Source: Crocinitomicaceae bacterium
GTDB lineage: Bacteria > Bacteroidota > Bacteroidia > Flavobacteriales_D > Crocinitomicaceae
Direction of reading: 5' to 3'
Length of the DNA: 39,840 nucleotides
Assembly (NCBI GenBank): GCA_017984635.1
Contig: JAGNZC010000025.1
Coordinates: 1-39,840, forward strand
The stretch's first letter is position 1, and every line of letters begins with the position of its first letter. Shown here piece by piece: positions 34,971-39,840 of this stretch. The notes beneath the pieces are model-generated. The model was not told where the DNA came from and made no database searches. It worked only from the letters and a program-made list of their open reading frames with translations. Position numbers and translations under genes: made by a program.

Positions 34971-36062
34971 TTACAATTTTATGAATTGTTTTGGAAGTGA
35001 TTTTCCATTTTTTTGAAGGACAACTGAATAAGAACCACTTTTTAAGCTTGAAAGATCCAGATCATACGTTGTATTGGAAACAGTAGGGATTGAAATACAC
35101 ACTTTCCCTAGATTGTCAATGACTTGAATAGACTCTACAATTGAATTAGATACAATCGTTGCTTGATCTTTTACAGGATTCGGAGAAATTGTAAAATCAA
35201 TTACTTGCTCTTGTATACCCAAATCTAATCCACGATAACTATCTCTGTATTCTATTGCTGTAACTGTTTCATTACTAGCTAATGCATTTGTTGTGATTTT
35301 TAATATTGGTTCTTTTTGATTGTTGGTCCACCATTCATATTCGTTGCTTTTTGGAAGAGACAAAGGTATCCACAAACCTCCAATTATGGGTAAAACATAA
35401 TAAATTGAATCTGTTTCTTTGATTTCGTGTTTGATTCGAATCGCGTTAAAAGTTCCATAAGGCGTTGTAATAGATCCATAACCATCAACAGTTGAAAAAC
35501 GTTTGCGGTGTTGAATCCATTTTGCGTCTAAAATTGGATTAAAATCAATAAATGTGTAACCTCTTGATGTAAATGAAGTTCCATATTGCACTGGAAAATC
35601 ATAGCGTTTTTCAATGGTATCAGATTTAAATGGTAATGCGGTTCCTGAAACGGTCATAGCATAACCAATAGAAGTAACAGAATCATTTGATCTGCGTGTT
35701 AATTGATTGACATTTTCAATTGAAATGGGTAAAATCTGTGTGATTTGAGCAATGGGTAATAGTGTGTTTTCTAAATAATAACTCGCTTGGTATTTCAATG
35801 GGGCAAATAAACCAAAAAAGAATTGTAAAAAAGGAGATGACCCTACTGTATGAAAGTCTTTAACGACCTGACTTGTTGGTGTAAGGTCTGAAAAATCCCA
35901 ACTTGAATTAGGTCCTGTTGTGCTATAATCGATTGATAAATCAAATGTCTTACTCATTCTTACGGTGTCACCACCTGTTGCGAAATCAATTTTATTTAAA
36001 ACCAATTGTGCTTGAATGGGAAGAAAACTAAGCAACATAACTAAAAACACGTACTTTTTCAT
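34971..36062 (-). CDS. secreted protein with type IX secretion sorting domain
   Basis: ATG 36062 starts a signal peptide (MKKYVFLVMLLSFLPIQAQ); a longer frame adds 14 residues. 363 residues. The body is beta-rich and unrecognised. The last 80 residues are a type A T9SS domain: ISPNPVKDQATI, the central strands and SLKSGSYSVVLQKNGK at the end. It should leave the cell by the Por system, as the protein at 3025-3810 does. The passenger has no visible enzyme motif. Confidence 0.85.
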   Translation of the reverse strand: MKKYVFLVMLLSFLPIQAQLVLNKIDFATGGDTVRMSKTFDLSIDYSTTGPNSSWDFSDLTPTSQVVKDFHTVGSSPFLQFFFGLFAPLKYQASYYLENTLLPIAQITQILPISIENVNQLTRRSNDSVTSIGYAMTVSGTALPFKSDTIEKRYDFPVQYGTSFTSRGYTFIDFNPILDAKWIQHRKRFSTVDGYGSITTPYGTFNAIRIKHEIKETDSIYYVLPIIGGLWIPLSLPKSNEYEWWTNNQKEPILKITTNALASNETVTAIEYRDSYRGLDLGIQEQVIDFTISPNPVKDQATIVSNSIVESIQVIDNLGKVCISIPTVSNTTYDLDLSSLKSGSYSVVLQKNGKSLPKQFIKL

Positions 36063-36211
36063 TCGGTAAATTTTACTAAAAATAAAAAGAATACTTGAAT
36101 ACAAACCATTGTGAACGTAAAATAAAATATGTGCTTTGCATGAGACGCTTTAATAGTTGAGAAATTGAAATTATTTCCAAGTAGCATACTATAAATATCC
36201 TGAATGATTTC

Positions 36212-36219
36212 TATCTTTG
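36212..36219 (+). promoter_or_regulatory. -7 box of the SixA-like gene
   Basis: TATCTTTG, 42 nt before the ATG. No clear -33. Confidence 0.4.
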
Positions 36220-36261
36220 AGTTCATCAATTGACTCCATGATTGATCTTTTTTGTTAAACG

Positions 36262-36750
36262 ATGATTATACATCTAATTCGACATGCAAAAACAGTTTAT
36301 CCCAATCGAAATCAAACCGATTTTGAACGCGATTTATTGCCAGAAGGAAAAATACAAGTTGCTATATTAGCTCACTATTTATCAGGTAAAAAGCTGTCCA
36401 TTGATCATTGTTTTTGCTCTGACTCTCAACGAACTACACAAACGTTAGCAGGAATAAAATCAAGTGTTGAATTAAAAAAAACAACCTTAAATAATGATCT
36501 GTATTTATGCTCCAAAAATGAATTCATTGCACATCTAGATCAATTTAATGATGAAAAAGAAGTGATGTTTATTGGGCATAATGACGGGATCTCAAATTTT
36601 ATCAATTATCTTACAGAAGAACAATGTATTCTTCAAACTTGTGAATATGTGAAAATAGAACTTTTGGTCGATTCATGGAATGCAATAGGACCTGGAACAG
36701 GGCGAATCATGGATCAGTTTTATCCGCTTGATCACCTTTCATTTGATTAG
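36262..36750 (+). CDS. SixA-like histidine phosphatase
   Basis: 162 residues. The histidine-phosphatase signature is LIRHAKT with catalytic His8; the second site is FIGHNDG, near residue 103. The short length and lack of a cap fit SixA, which dephosphorylates His on phosphotransfer proteins, but small-molecule phosphatases of this superfamily look alike. The last 44 bases overlap the end of the convergent rhomboid gene. Confidence 0.8.
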   Translation: MIIHLIRHAKTVYPNRNQTDFERDLLPEGKIQVAILAHYLSGKKLSIDHCFCSDSQRTTQTLAGIKSSVELKKTTLNNDLYLCSKNEFIAHLDQFNDEKEVMFIGHNDGISNFINYLTEEQCILQTCEYVKIELLVDSWNAIGPGTGRIMDQFYPLDHLSFD

Positions 36751-37498
36751 GAATAAAGTGATAAATAATTTGTTGTGGCGTAGTTCTTTCTTGAGCGATT
36801 CGTTCATTTTCTTCAAGTTGAACCTCAGTCATGCGTTGATTCTCATTCCAAATCGCTTCTAAATCAATCGGTTCAATACCCATTTCTTTTTCGATTTCAT
36901 ACTGGTATTTTGGGCGTTGTGGCCCTTTAGACTTATACAAATATGCCAAAGCTATTCCAACGATTAAACCTACGAAATGACCCTCCCAAGAAACGTGCGC
37001 TTTCATTGGGAAAATTCCCCAAATCATACTGCCATAAATAAAAACAACAAACAATGAAATCGCTTGTAAAGGCATGTAATGTCTGATAGCGCCTGATGTA
37101 AATAAAAATCCTGCCAAAACATAAATCACCCCACTCATACCAACATGATATGCTCCATTGTTTTCGGCATACATCCACAAAAACAAGCCAGTTAAAAGCC
37201 AGCCAAAAAACACTACTTTCAATGCGATTTCTTTGTAGAAATAAAACAAAGCAGTTGTCAGAAAAAAAGTAGCAAATGAATTATTTAAAATGTGTTCAAT
37301 TTCAAATTTATCGTGAATCAAGGGCATAAATAATATTCCTTTTAAACCTGATAATGTTTGAGGCAATACACCTAATTGATAAAAATCATACCGAAATAAA
37401 TGTTGAGCCCAAAAAACCAACCACATTGCAAGCACAAGAGTTCCCGCCAAAAAAAAGGCTGCTAAACTACTTCCAAATCGTTGTGTATTGTTTGACAT
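36707..37498 (-). CDS. rhomboid intramembrane serine protease
   Basis: ATG 37498 is preferred over a TTG two codons upstream; 263 residues. In this numbering the catalytic Ser122 is in GMSG and His174 in WEGHFVGLIVG, the rhomboid dyad. About six hydrophobic segments precede a cytoplasmic, acidic tail of some 70 residues. It cuts membrane proteins within the bilayer; the substrate is unknown. The active-site Ser motif is GMSG rather than GxSG with Ala/Phe, which is acceptable. Confidence 0.88.
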   Translation of the reverse strand: MSNNTQRFGSSLAAFFLAGTLVLAMWLVFWAQHLFRYDFYQLGVLPQTLSGLKGILFMPLIHDKFEIEHILNNSFATFFLTTALFYFYKEIALKVVFFGWLLTGLFLWMYAENNGAYHVGMSGVIYVLAGFLFTSGAIRHYMPLQAISLFVVFIYGSMIWGIFPMKAHVSWEGHFVGLIVGIALAYLYKSKGPQRPKYQYEIEKEMGIEPIDLEAIWNENQRMTEVQLEENERIAQERTTPQQIIYHFIPNQMKGDQADKTDP

Positions 37499-37584
37499 AA
37501 TCAATGAATGTCAAAAGATATGCCTTAAAAATTTTACTGACAGCTTGTCGTGTTAATATCCTAAAAGGATTCGTAATGAAACAA

Positions 37585-39012
37585 TTAAAACTCCAATTGA
37601 ATACTTGTTCCTGAATTTTTTTGTGTTGTCAATGTATAATTCACTTTAGCAATTCGTGCGCGTTGTTCCATGTTTTTAAGACCTAATCCTTGTTGAATTA
37701 CATCCATGTCAAAACCTATTCCATTATCACAAATGATAATTACTTGCTTTGAATTTTCAATTTTAAACACACAATCAATTGATGTACATTTTGCATATTT
37801 CAATGAATTATTAATTGCTTCCTGAATGATTCGAAAAACATTATAAGCATCAAACTGATGTAATTTTTCATCTGTAATTTCAGGTGCAATAAACACTGAA
37901 AAGTGTACATTATTGATACCATTTAAACGGTCAAAAAGGGCGTTTAAAGCGTTTAAAAAACCATTATCCAATTCTGGTGGCGATAAATTATAACACAAAG
38001 CACGCGTTTGATTGATGCTGTCTTGTAGTAAGCTTTTACACTTCTCAACTACTCTTAAATTATTGGAGTCATTGGTTTCAATTTGTTGAATGTATAAATT
38101 CAAACCAACTAAATATTGTGCCAATCCATCGTGTAATTCCATGGAAAAACGAGCGCGTTCATAATCCAGTGTATGGTAAATCAATGCGGATTTTTCACGA
38201 TCAAACTCTTTTTTTGACGTGATATTTTCTAAAAAACCAAACCAATGAAACGTTCCAGTGTCAGAGATATAAAACTTCGCATTGATAGAAAAATGAAAAA
38301 CACATCCATCTTCAGCAATAAATTTGAATTCATTCTGCCATATTTGATCGTTTAACAATGCTTTTTCACAAGAATCAAAAAATGATTGCCGATCTGATTC
38401 GTCTATTTTATCTAAAAAATAGGCTGAATTTTCAATTCCTTTTTTTACATCGAATAAAGGAATTATTTTTTCACTATTAGAACTTATAGCTTTGAATTGG
38501 AGCTTTCTATCTAAATTCATTTCCAATTCAAATTGTATAATAGGTAAATTTGGAAAAGTTGTCCCAAGAAGATTTATAGTATTTGACTCTTCTGACGTTT
38601 TGGTCGACTTATAAAAAATAAAATGGAAGTTACCATTTAATTCAGTATGTATTGAAATAGCATACATTTGTGAGTCAATTTCAAATGCATTTTTAATCAC
38701 TTTTGACTCTTTTCTTACGATCACATCACATACCAAACTATAAGAAGTAAAAGATAAAAACTGTTTGAAAAAATCTAAAACGTTTGCACTCTTTTTTATA
38801 GAATACCCTTTTTTTGTAACTAAATATTGGAACGAAGTGTTATTGTATAAAATCGCCAATGAATGATGTGCAACAAGAAATGCAGTACTATGTGTATCGA
38901 AATTTTTATATTCCGATAGTACTTGTGTTTTATAAAACTGTTTTTCTTTTACAATTTTATTGAAATCAAAGTAAGATGTATTCGTTAAAATCGGAGTATT
39001 TGTACGTTGCAT
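37585..39012 (-). CDS. soluble PAS-domain sensor histidine kinase (HisKA_3 type)
   Basis: ATG 39012 is preferred over a TTG 6 codons upstream; 475 residues. No membrane segment. An N-terminal region of unknown fold (to about 180) is followed by a PAS-like domain (about 185-270, with the FLENITSKKEFD end). The dimerisation/phosphoacceptor segment has His294 in MELHDGLAQ, then the HATPase_c domain with QEAINNSLKYAK (N-box), DNGIGFD (G1) and GLGLKNMEQRA (G2). It is a NarX/LiaS-like kinase that should pair with a LuxR-type response regulator, which is not in the window. Confidence 0.9.
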   Translation of the reverse strand: MQRTNTPILTNTSYFDFNKIVKEKQFYKTQVLSEYKNFDTHSTAFLVAHHSLAILYNNTSFQYLVTKKGYSIKKSANVLDFFKQFLSFTSYSLVCDVIVRKESKVIKNAFEIDSQMYAISIHTELNGNFHFIFYKSTKTSEESNTINLLGTTFPNLPIIQFELEMNLDRKLQFKAISSNSEKIIPLFDVKKGIENSAYFLDKIDESDRQSFFDSCEKALLNDQIWQNEFKFIAEDGCVFHFSINAKFYISDTGTFHWFGFLENITSKKEFDREKSALIYHTLDYERARFSMELHDGLAQYLVGLNLYIQQIETNDSNNLRVVEKCKSLLQDSINQTRALCYNLSPPELDNGFLNALNALFDRLNGINNVHFSVFIAPEITDEKLHQFDAYNVFRIIQEAINNSLKYAKCTSIDCVFKIENSKQVIIICDNGIGFDMDVIQQGLGLKNMEQRARIAKVNYTLTTQKNSGTSIQLEF

Positions 39013-39044
39013 TTTTTTTAATTTATACAATGCATATTACATTC

Positions 39045-39052
39045 CAAAATTA
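39045..39052 (-). promoter_or_regulatory. -7 box of the histidine kinase gene
   Basis: Minus strand TAATTTTG, 32 nt before ATG 39012. No -33 match. Confidence 0.35.
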
Positions 39053-39137
39053 AAATATATTGATTTTTAATTAGTTACGAATCAACCCGCTACGTAGAGT
39101 TATCCTAAAATAGGAAAAAATGAAACGTTTTGAGAAT

Positions 39138-39806
39138 TTAATCTCTAACTTTTGAAACAAATACTTTATCTGTGTCAATTTGTGCTTCAACAGCTTCGAA
39201 AAATGCGGTCGCTTCATTTTCTGGAACACAATCTACTGGAAAAGAAAGTTGTAAGCCTTTGATGTAATCAAAAAATAAAGATTGTTGGTGAATAGAAATT
39301 TTTCTTAATCCTAAAAAATAAACCAATGATACTTCTCGATCTGCTGCAATGATTGCTTTTGATGTAACTCCAATTCTAAACTTCTTCAAGGCTACTCCAT
39401 AAGCTAAAAAGATAAAATTATCGGTTGTTGCAAACCAAAATGCGATTGCGGGAAACAATGCCTCTGGTGTAATACTATAAAGCGTTGAGCCAACAAAAAA
39501 GAGAACAACCGCTTCCATAATTGTGTAAACGATAACTCTTTTAACGCGTTCTTGACTCATTTGCTGGTTCCATTTAAATTTTTGCAATTGATTCACCAAA
39601 CGCAAACCCATCCATCTTCTTACTGTTCTTCTCAATAAAATGATAAATATAAATAAGCCTAAGGCTAAGAAAATTTCAAATCGATAAGGTAATTGTTGAC
39701 CTGAAGTTCTTAAAAATTCAATCGGCATGTCAAATCCAACAGCAATGGTAAACAACATCGTTGGAAACAATAAGAACAACAAAAGGGCATTGATGAATTT
39801 ATTCAT
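39138..39806 (-). CDS. membrane protein of unknown function
   Basis: 222 residues with four hydrophobic segments (about 5-24, 43-60, 93-110 and 117-135). A basic loop (residues 61-90) lies between the second and third. The last 70 residues are soluble, with a DREVSLVYFLGLRKISI strand region like a small PH-type membrane-protein domain. I do not recognise the family. It overlaps the end of an upstream reading frame on the same strand by 8 bases. Confidence 0.6.
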   Translation of the reverse strand: MNKFINALLLFLLFPTMLFTIAVGFDMPIEFLRTSGQQLPYRFEIFLALGLFIFIILLRRTVRRWMGLRLVNQLQKFKWNQQMSQERVKRVIVYTIMEAVVLFFVGSTLYSITPEALFPAIAFWFATTDNFIFLAYGVALKKFRIGVTSKAIIAADREVSLVYFLGLRKISIHQQSLFFDYIKGLQLSFPVDCVPENEATAFFEAVEAQIDTDKVFVSKVRD

Positions 39807-39840
39807 TTGGAATCATCTTAAGTTTTCGAATTAACGAATC
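39799..39840 (-). CDS. possible C-terminal end of a gene cut by the window edge
   Basis: On the minus strand only one frame is open from base 39840 to a TAA at 39799-39801, reading DSLIRKLKMIPNE. It would overlap the start of the next gene as ATGAATAA, a common operon junction. Only 13 codons are visible. Confidence 0.3.
   Translation of the reverse strand, partial: DSLIRKLKMIPNE

Overview
The window looks like a chromosomal segment of a member of the Bacteroidota, most likely a flavobacterium-like or Crocinitomicaceae-like species; the genus is an inference. The DNA is AT-rich. Two secreted proteins end in type IX secretion (Por) sorting domains. Promoters carry the phylum's TAnnTTTG -7 element and there are almost no Shine-Dalgarno sites. 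Several genes are of types common in this phylum (SufA-SufB-SufC-SufD, homogentisate dioxygenase with HPPD, SDR-type threonine dehydrogenase, a DUF4143 ATPase).

Region 1 (1-2335) is accessory and is the most interesting part. Four imperfect palindromes of constant architecture (AAC, 1 nt, 20-bp stem, 72-73 nt, 20-bp stem, 5 nt, GTT) alternate with three single, same-strand orphan genes. The first 9-10 bases of each unit are the exact reverse complement of the first bases of the palindrome that ends the same unit. This is the cassette-end rule of integron gene cassettes. The region is therefore read as an integron-like cassette array without an integrase in view. The core sites and stems differ from the textbook attC. 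The array ends at a degraded palindrome followed by a class III Fic protein with its own promoter (2437-2982).

Region 2 (3025-8787), all on the plus strand, holds a T9SS cargo protein, a small lipoprotein, two adjacent glycosyltransferase-like genes, DUF2834 and DUF1826 proteins, a DoxX-like protein and a lipoprotein diheme cytochrome c peroxidase.

Region 3 (8809-20174) is mostly metabolism and core functions: prfB without its programmed frameshift, gcvH, a DUF4143 ATPase preceded by a 32-bp tandem repeat, a deoC-ALDH-pseudoALDH operon, a YwqK/MORN-like protein, and a tyrosine/threonine catabolic divergon (tdh facing hmgA-hppD).

Region 4 (20260-33525) has a LiaF-like membrane protein, purE, a NamZ-type muramidase lipoprotein facing an ABC permease with a large periplasmic insertion, ribF with a leucine-rich-repeat protein, a long RluA-family pseudouridine synthase, the sufA-sufB-sufC-sufD cluster (no sufS), and a thioredoxin-fold protein with a HEAT-like protein.

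Region 5 (33622-39840) has a binding-protein-like lipoprotein meeting the RNase P RNA gene tail to tail, a second T9SS cargo protein, a SixA-like phosphatase overlapping a rhomboid protease, a soluble PAS histidine kinase and a membrane protein.

The genome is very compact. Three convergent pairs share a single TTAA as both stop codons, and two genes (prfB and the binding-protein-like lipoprotein) have the -7 box only 4 nt from ATG, implying leaderless mRNAs. Names rest on recognised motifs read by eye; no database search was run.
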